From: Mesorhizobium sp.
GTDB taxonomy: Bacteria; Pseudomonadota; Alphaproteobacteria; Rhizobiales; Rhizobiaceae
Direction: 5' to 3'
Length of the DNA: 64,000 nucleotides
Assembly: GCA_019635735.1 (NCBI GenBank)
Contig: JAHBYX010000007.1
Location: 186,001-250,000 of the forward strand
Shown here: positions 17,295 to 25,556 of the stretch, one piece after another
How the letters are laid out: every line of letters starts with the position of its first letter
How positions within the stretch are numbered: position 1 is the first letter of the stretch
The notes under the pieces: model-generated
What the model saw: the letters and a program-made list of their open reading frames with translations, nothing else
Told to the model about the DNA's origin: nothing
Database searches by the model: none
Translations under genes and position numbers: made by a program

Positions 17295-17374
17295 AAAATG
17301 CGTAGCACAGCTTCGCCCGAATAACCAAGCGTTGGCGCAGTCTCACCGGCGACAGAACAAGGGGAAGCTTGGTC

Positions 17375-18700
17375 ATGTATCACACGCGAGTCGTTCCGAA
17401 CGATCTCAACGCCTTCTGGATGCCGTTCACGGCGAACCGGCAGTTCAAGCAGGCGCCGCGCATGTTCGTTTCGGCGAAGGACATGCATTTCACAACGACG
17501 GACGGCCGCAAGGTGCTGGACGGCACGGCGGGCCTTTGGTGCGTGAACGCCGGGCACTGCCGCCCGAAGATCACCGAAGCGATCCAGAGCCAGGCGGCCG
17601 AACTGGACTACGCGCCGGCCTTCCAGATGGGCCATCCGCTGGCGTTCGAATTCGCCAACCGGCTGATCGACATCGCGCCGAAGGGCATGGACCACGTCTT
17701 CTTCACCAATTCGGGCTCCGAATCCGTTGAGACCGCGCTGAAGATGGCGATCGCCTATCACCGCGCGAAGGGCGACGGTTCGCGCTTCCGCCTGATCGGC
17801 CGCGAGCGCGGCTATCACGGCGTCAATTTCGGCGGCATCTCGGTCGGCGGCATCGTCACCAACCGCAAGATGTTCGGCACGCTTCTGACGGGCGTCGACC
17901 ATATGCCGCATACGCACCTGCCAGCGCAGAACAGCTTCACCAAGGGCGAGCCCGAGCATGGCGCGAACCTCGCAGACGAACTGGAGCGCATCGTCACGCT
18001 GCATGACGCCTCGACCATCGCAGCGGTGATCGTGGAGCCGGTGGCGGGTTCGACCGGCGTGCTGATCCCGCCGAAGGGCTATCTGAAGAAGCTGCGCGAC
18101 ATCTGCACCAAGCACGGCATCCTGCTGATCTTCGACGAGGTCATCACCGGCTTCGGCCGCCTCGGCGCGCCCTTCGGGGCCGACTATTTCGGTGTGGTGC
18201 CGGACATCATCACCACCGCCAAGGGCATCACCAACGGCGTGATCCCGATGGGCGCGGTGTTTGTGAGGAAGGAGATCCACGACGCCTTCATGACCGGGCC
18301 GGAGCACCTGATCGAGTTCTTCCACGGCTACACCTATTCCGGCAATCCGATCGCCTGCGCCGCGGGCATCGGCACGCTCGACACCTACAAGGAAGAAGGA
18401 CTTCTCACCCGCGGCGAGGAACTCGCGCCGTACTGGGAAGACGCGCTGCATTCGCTCAAGGGCGAGCCGCACGTGATCGACATCCGCAACATCGGCCTTG
18501 TCGGCGCGATCGAACTCGAATCCATTCCCGGACATCCGACCAAGCGCGCCTTCCAGGCTTTCGTGAAGGCGTTCGAGCGCGGGGCGCTGATCCGCACCAC
18601 CGGCGACATCATCGCGCTGTCGCCGCCGCTGATCATCACCAAGGGCCAGATCAACGAGCTGATCGACCATGTGCGCGAAGTCCTGAGGATGGTGGATTGA
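17375..18700 (+). CDS. Beta-alanine (omega-amino acid):pyruvate aminotransferase
   Basis: A 441-residue class III PLP transaminase. It strongly resembles the Pseudomonas omega-amino acid-pyruvate transaminase: NAFWMPFTANRQFK at the start, GLWCVNAGHCRP, TNSGSESVETALKMA, RGYHGVNFGG, LIFDEVITGFGR (PLP-ring Asp), and the Schiff-base lysine K283 in TTAKGITNG. In this locus it should convert beta-alanine (from uracil) and 3-aminoisobutyrate (from thymine) to malonate or methylmalonate semialdehyde. The ATG at 17375 has GGGGAAG 7 bp upstream. It is the first gene of an operon behind a RutR-like box. Confidence 0.9.
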   Translation: MYHTRVVPNDLNAFWMPFTANRQFKQAPRMFVSAKDMHFTTTDGRKVLDGTAGLWCVNAGHCRPKITEAIQSQAAELDYAPAFQMGHPLAFEFANRLIDIAPKGMDHVFFTNSGSESVETALKMAIAYHRAKGDGSRFRLIGRERGYHGVNFGGISVGGIVTNRKMFGTLLTGVDHMPHTHLPAQNSFTKGEPEHGANLADELERIVTLHDASTIAAVIVEPVAGSTGVLIPPKGYLKKLRDICTKHGILLIFDEVITGFGRLGAPFGADYFGVVPDIITTAKGITNGVIPMGAVFVRKEIHDAFMTGPEHLIEFFHGYTYSGNPIACAAGIGTLDTYKEEGLLTRGEELAPYWEDALHSLKGEPHVIDIRNIGLVGAIELESIPGHPTKRAFQAFVKAFERGALIRTTGDIIALSPPLIITKGQINELIDHVREVLRMVD

Positions 18701-18993
18701 CATTCCGCGCCCGCGAAGTCGCCACTTCCACGGTGATGGTCGATGACGACCGGGTGCGCGTGACGCGCTGGGACTTCGCGCCCGGAGCGGAAACCGGGTG
18801 GCACCGTCACGGCATGGACTATGTCGTGACGACGCTCACGCCCTGCGTGTTTGTTCTCGAGGAGCCCGGCGGCGGCTCGCGGCGCGTCGAGATGGACGCC
18901 GGCCTGTCCTACCGGCGCGGCGAGGGTGTCGAGCACAATGTCGTCAATGGCGGGACGGAGCCGATGGCCTTCGTCGAAGTGGAACTGAAATAG
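18697..18993 (+). CDS. Small cupin-domain protein
   Basis: A 98-residue single-domain cupin. The first motif is GWHRHGMDYVVTTL with the metal-binding HxH pair, and the second appears as YRRGEGVEHNVVN. Its TTG start overlaps the transaminase stop (TTGA), so translation is coupled, and the amidohydrolase follows 9 bp later. Its position inside a degradative operon suggests a supporting enzyme or sensor of beta-amino acid or semialdehyde metabolism. The activity is unknown. Confidence 0.82.
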   Translation: MTFRAREVATSTVMVDDDRVRVTRWDFAPGAETGWHRHGMDYVVTTLTPCVFVLEEPGGGSRRVEMDAGLSYRRGEGVEHNVVNGGTEPMAFVEVELK

Positions 18994-19002
18994 GAGCATC
19001 TC

Positions 19003-20253
19003 ATGGCAGCCCCCGGCGAGAATCTGCGAATCAATCCAGACCGTTTGTGGGACAGCCTGATGGAGATGGCGAAGATCGGACCCGGGGTCGCCGGCGGCAA
19101 CAACCGCCAGACGCTGACCGATGAGGACGGCGAGGGGCGGCACCTGTTCAAGCGCTGGTGCGACGCGGCGGGCCTGACGATGGGTGTCGACCGGATGGGC
19201 ACCATGTTCGCGCGGCGCGAGGGGACGGATCCGGACGCGCTGCCGGTCTATGTCGGCTCGCATCTCGACACGCAGCCGACGGGAGGCAAGTTCGACGGCG
19301 TGCTGGGCGTGCTCGGCGGACTGGAAGTCGTCCGCACGCTGAATGATCTCGGCATCAAGACCAAACACCCGATCGTCGTGACCAACTGGACCAACGAGGA
19401 GGGCACGCGCTTCGCGCCGGCCATGCTCGCCTCCGGCGTCTTCGCCGGCGTGCACGAGCAGGACTGGGCCTACGACCGCAAGGACGCCAAGGGCAAGCGC
19501 TTCGGCGACGAGCTGGAGCGCATCGGCTGGAAGGGCGACGAGCAGGTCGGCGCGCGCAAGATGAAGGCCTTCTTCGAGCTGCATATCGAGCAGGGGCCGA
19601 TCCTCGAGGACGAGGGCATCGACATCGGCGTCGTCACCCACGGCCAGGGGCTGAAATGGCTGCAGGTGACGCTAACCGGCAAGGAGGCGCATACCGGCTC
19701 GACCCCGATGCCGAAGCGGCGCAATGCCGGGCTCGGCATGGCGCGGGTGACCGAGATGGTCCACGAGGTGGCGATGGACTACCAGCCGGACGCGGTCGGC
19801 GCGATCGGCCACATGGAGGTCTATCCGAACTCGCGCAACATCATCGCCGGGCGCTGCGTCTTCACCATCGACATCCGCTCTCCGGACAAGGCGGTGCTTG
19901 ACGAGATGGACGATCGGATCAGGGCGGGGGTCGACCTGATCTGCGAGGCGCTCGACATCAAGTACGAGATCGAGCAGGTCGGCCATTTCGATCCTGTCAC
20001 CTTCGACGAGGGCTGCGTGAAGGCGATCCGCGACGCGGCGACACGCCTCGGTTACACGCACCGCAATATCGTTTCCGGGGCGGGGCACGACGCCTGCTGG
20101 ATCAACCGTGTGGCGCCTACGGCGATGGTGATGTGCCCCTGCGTCGACGGCCTGTCGCACAACGAGGCCGAGGACATTTCGAAGGAATGGGCTGCCGCGG
20201 GGGCGGACGTGCTGTTCCATGCGGTGGTGGAAACGGCGGAGATCGTGGGGTGA
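19003..20253 (+). CDS. Zn-dependent N-carbamoyl-beta-amino acid amidohydrolase (beta-ureidopropionase type)
   Basis: A 416-residue M20-family amidase of the beta-ureidopropionase/allantoate amidohydrolase/L-carbamoylase group. Metal ligands are readable: GSHLDTQPTGGKFDG with H87 and D89, NEEGTRF with E132-E133, ELHIEQGP with H194, and a late GAGHDACWI His. Given dihydropyrimidinase and a beta-alanine transaminase in the same operon, the expected reaction is N-carbamoyl-beta-alanine to beta-alanine, CO2 and ammonia. Motifs alone do not exclude allantoate or carbamoyl-amino acid specificity. Confidence 0.88.
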   Translation: MAAPGENLRINPDRLWDSLMEMAKIGPGVAGGNNRQTLTDEDGEGRHLFKRWCDAAGLTMGVDRMGTMFARREGTDPDALPVYVGSHLDTQPTGGKFDGVLGVLGGLEVVRTLNDLGIKTKHPIVVTNWTNEEGTRFAPAMLASGVFAGVHEQDWAYDRKDAKGKRFGDELERIGWKGDEQVGARKMKAFFELHIEQGPILEDEGIDIGVVTHGQGLKWLQVTLTGKEAHTGSTPMPKRRNAGLGMARVTEMVHEVAMDYQPDAVGAIGHMEVYPNSRNIIAGRCVFTIDIRSPDKAVLDEMDDRIRAGVDLICEALDIKYEIEQVGHFDPVTFDEGCVKAIRDAATRLGYTHRNIVSGAGHDACWINRVAPTAMVMCPCVDGLSHNEAEDISKEWAAAGADVLFHAVVETAEIVG

Positions 20254-20257
20254 GAAT

Positions 20258-20893
20258 TTGACAGTCGCCACGGTTCTGGCCTTCGCCGCCATGGCGGCGC
20301 TGCTGATCATGTCGCCCGGTCCGAATGGGGTGCTGATCGCCAAGACCGTGCCGACGTCCGGCAAGGCGGCAGGGTTCGCCAACATCGCCGGTTTCGCGGT
20401 TGCATTCTTCGTCCACGGGGCCTTCGCGATCTTCGGCCTGTCGATGCTTCTGCTTCAATCGGCCAACCTGTTCCTGCTCGTGAAACTGGCCGGCGCGGCC
20501 TATCTGATCTGGATCGGTGTCAAGGCGCTGATCGAGGCGCTGCGCGGCGCGCCCGCAAGGCTGCTTGACGTCGCGCCGGCGCGGAACAGGCGATCGCTGG
20601 CGAAGGCATTCGGCGAGGGGTTCCTCACCAATGCGCTGAATCCCAAGGTGGCGATGTTCTACATCGCAGCCTTTCCCCAGTTCATTTCGCACGACAGCGC
20701 CACACCGGCGGCGGCCTTCGTGCTCGTCGCAGTGCATGCGCTGCTGAATATGGCCTGGTTCGGACCGATGGTGCTGCTGTTCGACCGTCTCTCGCGGGTA
20801 GCGAGGAGCGGCCGGGTACAGCGCGTCGTCAAGGGATTGACCGGCGCGGTGTTCGTCGGCTTCGGGATCAAGCTCGCGACGCTGAGGGCGTAG
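20258..20893 (+). CDS. LysE/RhtB-family amino acid exporter
   Basis: A 211-residue inner-membrane protein with about six hydrophobic helices and the LysE-family N-terminal motif MSPGPNGVLIAKT. The family exports amino acids and their derivatives. A TTG start at 20258, preceded by GGGGTGAGA, lies 4 bp after the amidohydrolase stop. Placement inside the pyrimidine operon suggests overflow export of beta-alanine, 3-aminoisobutyrate or a carbamoyl intermediate; this is inferred from context. Confidence 0.85.
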   Translation: MTVATVLAFAAMAALLIMSPGPNGVLIAKTVPTSGKAAGFANIAGFAVAFFVHGAFAIFGLSMLLLQSANLFLLVKLAGAAYLIWIGVKALIEALRGAPARLLDVAPARNRRSLAKAFGEGFLTNALNPKVAMFYIAAFPQFISHDSATPAAAFVLVAVHALLNMAWFGPMVLLFDRLSRVARSGRVQRVVKGLTGAVFVGFGIKLATLRA

Positions 20894-21775
20894 ATGGACG
20901 TCGAAGGCCTTCTCCAGAGCGTCATCCGCTTCTCGAACTTCATGACCTCGCGCCTGCTGGTGGCGGGCGTCGTGTTCTACGTCGCGTCGGGTTTCACCGA
21001 CGTCGGTTCGGCCAGCGAAGGATTCCTGCCCAATGCCGATCTGCTGAACGAGATCGTGCAGAACTACCAGAACATCTTCGATGTGCTCGGCGTCTCGGAC
21101 TTCGCGCTGCTGTTGATCCTGTTCGTGTTCCTGACGACCATCCACATCATCTACGTGCTGTTCGACCGGGTCGGTGCCTATCTGCCCCCGGCAATCATCC
21201 CGCTGTCGGGCTGGGAGGCGAACGACGACGTGACGCTGACGGCCTTCGACCTCCTGCGCGAGGCGCGCGGCGAGGAACATACCGACGAGGAGAACCAGCG
21301 GCTCTACGAGTTCAAGAAAAAGCTGCGCGAGATCGAGGAGACGATCGAGCAGAAGTATGCCGAGGAGACGGAAGGGATGGCGACCGCCTACCGAATCGCC
21401 AAGACCTTCGTGCTGTTCTCCGTCGGCGTGCTCGTCGTGGCTCTCGTGTCCGGCAAGTATGCCGGCGACCTCAACATACTGATGGCCATCATCGGCCTGT
21501 CGATCCTCACCGCGCTCTACACCGCATTCGGGCTGTTCCGGGCTAATTTCGAGCGGATCACGGCGATCCGGCACGACGTGATCGTGCAGTTCCTGGAATT
21601 CTCGCGCATCTGGGCGCCGCAGGACTACCAGCGGCGCATCGCCGAGGCCTGCAAGCCCTCGCGCGACCTCAAGCCGGCGCATTTCGCGGTGCTGGTGCCG
21701 ATCTTCGGCACGCTGGACGAGATGGTCGAAGAGATACGGCGCTGGCGCGAGCGCCGGGCGCGCCGCTCAGCCTGA
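20894..21775 (+). CDS. Unrecognised four-TM membrane protein in the pyrimidine operon
   Basis: A 293-residue protein I do not recognise. Hydrophobic segments lie at about 20-36, 70-90, 170-187 and 192-215. Between the second and third is a highly charged, helix-prone stretch (about 117-160) that could form a coiled coil. A soluble C-terminus of about 75 residues ends in an Arg-rich tail (RRWRERRARRSA). The ATG directly abuts the LysE stop (TAGATG), so it is translated with it. No catalytic motif is visible. It could be a regulator or partner of the exporter. Confidence 0.8.
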   Translation: MDVEGLLQSVIRFSNFMTSRLLVAGVVFYVASGFTDVGSASEGFLPNADLLNEIVQNYQNIFDVLGVSDFALLLILFVFLTTIHIIYVLFDRVGAYLPPAIIPLSGWEANDDVTLTAFDLLREARGEEHTDEENQRLYEFKKKLREIEETIEQKYAEETEGMATAYRIAKTFVLFSVGVLVVALVSGKYAGDLNILMAIIGLSILTALYTAFGLFRANFERITAIRHDVIVQFLEFSRIWAPQDYQRRIAEACKPSRDLKPAHFAVLVPIFGTLDEMVEEIRRWRERRARRSA

Positions 21776-21802
21776 CAGACGTTTGAATACAAGGGGAACA
21801 TC

Positions 21803-23254
21803 ATGTCCAAAGTCATCAAGAACGGAACCATCGTCACCGCCGACCGCTCGTGGAAGGCGGACGTGCTGATCAGGCACGGGAAGATCGAGGCGATCGGGCC
21901 GGACCTGCACGGCGACCACGAGTTCGACGCGACCGGCTGCTATGTCATGCCGGGCGGCATCGATCCGCATACGCATCTCGAGATGCCGTTCATGGGCACC
22001 TATTCGGCCGACGATTTCGAGAGCGGGACGCGGGCGGCGCTGTCGGGCGGCACGACCATGGTCGTCGACTTCTGCCTGCCGTCCCCCAACCAGTCGCTGC
22101 TCGAAGCGCTGCAGATGTGGGACAACAAGACGTCGCGGGCGGCGTGTGATTACTCGTTCCACATGGCGATCACCTGGTGGGGCAAGCAGGTGTTCGACGA
22201 GATGAAAACCGTCGTCGACAAGGGCATCACCTCGTTCAAGCACTTCATGGCCTACAAGGGCGCGCTGATGGTGAACGACGACGAGATGTACGCCTCGTTC
22301 CAGCGCTGTGCCGAACTCGGTGCGCTGCCGCTGGTTCATGCGGAGAACGGCGACGTGGTGGCGGCGCTTTCGCAGAAGCTCTTGGCCGACGGCAACAACG
22401 GACCGGAGGCGCATGCCTATTCACGGCCGCCCGAGGTCGAGGGCGAGGCGACCAACCGTGCGATCATGATCGCCGACATGGCCGGCGTGCCGCTCTATGT
22501 CGTGCATACCTCCTGCGAGCAGAGCCACGAGGCGATCCGGCGCGCAAGGCAGAAGGGCATGCGCGTCTATGGCGAGCCGCTGATCCAGCACCTCGTTCTC
22601 GATGAGAGCGAATATTTCAACAAGGACTGGGACCATGCGGCGCGGCGCGTGATGAGCCCGCCCTTCCGCAACAAGAGCCACCAGGATTCGCTCTGGGCGG
22701 GCCTGCAGGCCGGCTCGCTGCAGGTGGTAGCGACCGACCACTGCGCCTTCACCACCAAGCAGAAGCGGTTCGGCGTCGGCGACTTCACCAAGATCCCGAA
22801 CGGCACGGGCGGGCTGGAGGACCGGCTGCCGGTTCTGTGGACGGCCGGCGTCAACACCGGCCGGCTGACGCCGAACGAGTTCGTGGCGGTCACGTCGACC
22901 AACATCGCCAAGATCCTCAACATGTATCCGAAGAAGGGCGCGATCGTCGAAGGCGCCGACGCCGACGTGATCGTGTGGGATCCGAAGAAGAAGAAGACGA
23001 TCTCGGCGGGCAAGCAGCAGTCGGTCATCGACTACAACGTCTTCGAAGGCTTCGAGGTAACCGGCCTGCCGCGCTACGTGTTCACGCGCGGCGAAGTGGC
23101 CGTCGACGACGGAAAGGTGCAGGCGAAACCGGGCCACGGCCAGTTCGTCGGCCGTGAACCGAAAGGCGCCGTCAACCGCGCGCTGTCGACCTGGAAGGAA
23201 CTCGTCGCGCCTCGGAAGGTGGAGCGGACGGGCATTCCGGCGAGCGGAGTGTGA
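21803..23254 (+). CDS. hydA: Dihydropyrimidinase / D-hydantoinase
   Basis: A 483-residue cyclic amidohydrolase that opens dihydrouracil and dihydrothymine to N-carbamoyl-beta-amino acids. The binuclear metal site is complete: DPHTHLEMPF (H56, H58), the carbamylated lysine K152 in FMAYKGALM, H179 in VHAENGD, the His of HTSCEQSH, and D312 in ATDHCAF. Length and motifs match bacterial dihydropyrimidinases/D-hydantoinases. It has its own AGGGGAAC ribosome site 27 bp after the unknown membrane protein. It is the second step between PreTA and the amidohydrolase. Confidence 0.95.
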   Translation: MSKVIKNGTIVTADRSWKADVLIRHGKIEAIGPDLHGDHEFDATGCYVMPGGIDPHTHLEMPFMGTYSADDFESGTRAALSGGTTMVVDFCLPSPNQSLLEALQMWDNKTSRAACDYSFHMAITWWGKQVFDEMKTVVDKGITSFKHFMAYKGALMVNDDEMYASFQRCAELGALPLVHAENGDVVAALSQKLLADGNNGPEAHAYSRPPEVEGEATNRAIMIADMAGVPLYVVHTSCEQSHEAIRRARQKGMRVYGEPLIQHLVLDESEYFNKDWDHAARRVMSPPFRNKSHQDSLWAGLQAGSLQVVATDHCAFTTKQKRFGVGDFTKIPNGTGGLEDRLPVLWTAGVNTGRLTPNEFVAVTSTNIAKILNMYPKKGAIVEGADADVIVWDPKKKKTISAGKQQSVIDYNVFEGFEVTGLPRYVFTRGEVAVDDGKVQAKPGHGQFVGREPKGAVNRALSTWKELVAPRKVERTGIPASGV

Positions 23255-23256
23255 GC

Positions 23257-23637
23257 TTGCGTCCACTAGCGCTCTTCGCCGTGATCCTCGTGGGGCTCGC
23301 GCCGGTTGCGGCCAGAGCGGAGGCGACGCTCACGCTCGAAGGCACCTGGGGCAATGCGACCGGGTGCAAGTATGCCAAGGACGGGCTCTACGAAAACGAC
23401 GACATGATTCTGCTCAAGCCCGGCGGCATCGAAAGCTACGTCACGCTGTGCGAATGGGTGCAGGTGTCGACCGCGTCGAACGGCACCCAGGTGGTCACCG
23501 GCCTGTGCGGCCACGAAGGGGAGGGCTATCAGACCGTCGAGACCTACATCATCGAGAAGGACCACACCGATCCCACGCTGGTGCGCATCAGCCAATCGAC
23601 GGGCGACCTCTGGGGCGAGGTGCGCAAATGCCCGTGA
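23257..23637 (+). CDS. Small secreted protein of unknown function
   Basis: About 126 residues: a signal peptide (LALFAVILVGLAPVAARA) followed by a compact domain with four Cys (GCKYA, LCEWV, LCGHE and KCP at the end), suggesting two disulfides in the periplasm. A TTG at 23257 with GGAG 7 bp upstream is preferred; a GTG at 23251 overlapping the hydA stop would have almost no spacing to that site. It follows hydA immediately and is convergent with a cupin gene. The domain is not recognised. Confidence 0.65.
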   Translation: MRPLALFAVILVGLAPVAARAEATLTLEGTWGNATGCKYAKDGLYENDDMILLKPGGIESYVTLCEWVQVSTASNGTQVVTGLCGHEGEGYQTVETYIIEKDHTDPTLVRISQSTGDLWGEVRKCP

Positions 23638-23641
23638 GGCG

Positions 23642-24052
23642 TCAGCGCGCCAGTTCGTCGAGGTCCGGCAAGAGCACGACGCTCTCCTGCTCGTTCGGGT
23701 CGGTGCGGGCGATGATCGCCGTGCAGGGCTCGGTGCCGAGATTGGCCGGCAGATGAGGAACGCCGGCAGGAATGTACATCATCTCGCCCGGACCCATGTC
23801 GGCATAGTCCTCCAGACGCTCGCCGAACCAGGTGCGCGCCGTGCCGGACAGAACGTAGACGGCCGATTCATGCGCCTCGTGCAGATGTGCCCTGGCGCGC
23901 GCACCCGGCGGGATGGTCACCACATGCATGCACAGGCCTTTCGAGCCGACCGTTTCGGCCGCGATGCCAGCGAAGTAGCTCAGCCCCTGCTTGCCGCCGT
24001 AGCTGTCGGTGGGGCGCACGACATGGCAGGTCGGCTTGGTGTCGTCGGTCAT
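23642..24052 (-). CDS. Cupin-domain protein
   Basis: A 136-residue cupin with both conserved motifs: PGARARAHLHEAHESAVYVLSG (HxH and Glu for metal) and PAGVPHLPANLG. The ATG at 24052 (MTDDTKPTCHV) has a GGAAGC purine run upstream. The upstream in-frame extension is rejected because it has no credible start signal. It is single and opposite in strand to the pyrimidine genes on both sides. The substrate is unknown; cupins of this shape include small dioxygenases and sugar or ligand-binding proteins. Confidence 0.8.
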   Translation of the reverse strand: MTDDTKPTCHVVRPTDSYGGKQGLSYFAGIAAETVGSKGLCMHVVTIPPGARARAHLHEAHESAVYVLSGTARTWFGERLEDYADMGPGEMMYIPAGVPHLPANLGTEPCTAIIARTDPNEQESVVLLPDLDELAR

Positions 24053-24241
24053 GCGGAGGCTTCCCGGTGCGGTCGGCTGGTTCTTCTTTCCTCGTGGATT
24101 GAACACAGCCGGCGCCCGTTCCGCAAGGTGAGCGGGCCGCGACGTCGCGACCGCTGGATTGCCGACAAGGCCCCCTTGTGTTTGCGGCGCGGCAACGTAT
24201 CGTCGTTCTTTCGGCACCCAGCAATCCGGCCCGGCACCTGA

Positions 24242-25021
24242 ATGCAATCAATCATTTCCGCCCGTAACCTCGATCTCGTCTTCCAGACCGCGGACGGTCC
24301 GGTCCACGCGCTCAACAATGTCACGCTCGACATCGGCAAGGGCGAGTTCGTCTCCTTCATCGGGCCGTCCGGTTGCGGCAAGACGACCTTCCTGCGCGTC
24401 ATCGCCGATCTCGAAAAGCCGACCGGCGGGTCGATCAGCGTCAACGGGATGACGCCGGAGAAGGCGCGCGAGGCGCGGGCCTACGGCTACGTCTTCCAGG
24501 CGGCGGCGCTTTATCCGTGGCGGACGATCGAGAAGAACATTGCGCTGCCTCTGGAGATCATGGGGATCGCCAAGACTGAACAGTCGGAACGGATCAAGCG
24601 GACGCTGGCGCTGGTCAACCTCACCGGCTTCGAGAAGAAGTTCCCGTGGCAGCTTTCGGGCGGCATGCAGCAGCGCGCCTCGATCGCGCGTGCGCTCGCC
24701 TTCGACGCCGACCTTCTGCTGATGGACGAGCCGTTCGGCGCACTGGACGAGATCGTGCGGGACCATCTGAACGAGCAGTTGCTGGAACTGTGGGCGCGGA
24801 CCAACAAGACGATCTGCTTCGTCACGCATTCGATCCCCGAGGCCGTGTATCTCTCGACCAAGATCGTGGTGATGTCGCCGCGCCCGGGGCGCGTCACCGA
24901 CATCATCGAATCGACGCTGCCCAAGGAGCGGCCGCTCGATATCCGCGAGTCGCCGGAGTTTCTCGCCATCGCCGCCCGGGTGCGCGACGGGTTGAGGGCA
25001 GGGCACAGCTATGAGGATTAA
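24242..25021 (+). CDS. NitT/TauT-type ABC transporter ATP-binding protein
   Basis: A 259-residue ATPase with Walker A GPSGCGKTT at 41-49, signature LSGGMQQR at 138-145, Walker B LLLMDEP near 157-163 and the H-loop FVTHSIPEAV. The signature and the FQAAALYPWRT Q-loop are typical of nitrate/taurine/HMP-type importers. It is the first gene of a five-gene operon with two permeases and a THI5-like binding protein. It overlaps the next gene by 11 bp. Proximity to the pyrimidine genes suggests uptake of pyrimidines or related heterocycles. Confidence 0.92.
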   Translation: MQSIISARNLDLVFQTADGPVHALNNVTLDIGKGEFVSFIGPSGCGKTTFLRVIADLEKPTGGSISVNGMTPEKAREARAYGYVFQAAALYPWRTIEKNIALPLEIMGIAKTEQSERIKRTLALVNLTGFEKKFPWQLSGGMQQRASIARALAFDADLLLMDEPFGALDEIVRDHLNEQLLELWARTNKTICFVTHSIPEAVYLSTKIVVMSPRPGRVTDIIESTLPKERPLDIRESPEFLAIAARVRDGLRAGHSYED

Positions 25022-25556
25022 GTCCGCTGCACGTCCCTATCGCAGGGTATCGGCCCTTTTGGTCGCGTTCTTGGTCGCACTATGCAGCCCAGCTCAGTCG
25101 AGTCCTCATGCTCGCCCGGCCGCTAACGGTGAAGACGGCAATCTCCGGGTCTTCGCGCTGCTGACGACCGACAAGGATTATTGGGAAAAGTGGGACACTC
25201 CACCTGACAACATTCCAAAGTTCGTCACCCCGGGAAAGTTAAGCCCACACGAGCAGACCCGCCTGCTGATCCTGATAGCGGGGCTTGAGGCGAAGGATGG
25301 CAAGATCGACGCCATGTGTTGGGCGAATGCCCGGGTGATCTCCAGGAAAGTCTACGAGGAAGGTCCGAGGAAGCCGTGCTTCCCCAACAATGGCGCATCC
25401 GAGATGGGCCAAGGGTACTATATGGCCAATTACAGCCTCACGCTGTCCGCATACGGCGGGACCCCATACTTTATGGAGGTGAACGTCGAGGTCAGCGACC
25501 AGAACAGTGGCCGGCGGGTCCAAATCCGCCTTTCGGTAGAGATATCCGAGACTTGA
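25011..25556 (+). CDS. Unrecognised secreted protein embedded in an ABC transporter operon
   Basis: A 181-residue protein with an Arg/Lys-rich start and a hydrophobic signal segment (VSALLVAFLVALCSPAQS). The mature part contains TTDKDYWEKWDTPPDNIP, MCWANARVI and GGTPYFMEVNVEVSDQ; I recognise no family. Its start lies within the ATPase gene end and its stop overlaps the next permease start (TTGA), so it belongs to the operon. Base composition is slightly less GC-rich than its neighbours, hinting at a later insertion. It may be a periplasmic accessory protein of the importer. Confidence 0.72.
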   Translation: MRIKSAARPYRRVSALLVAFLVALCSPAQSSPHARPAANGEDGNLRVFALLTTDKDYWEKWDTPPDNIPKFVTPGKLSPHEQTRLLILIAGLEAKDGKIDAMCWANARVISRKVYEEGPRKPCFPNNGASEMGQGYYMANYSLTLSAYGGTPYFMEVNVEVSDQNSGRRVQIRLSVEISET

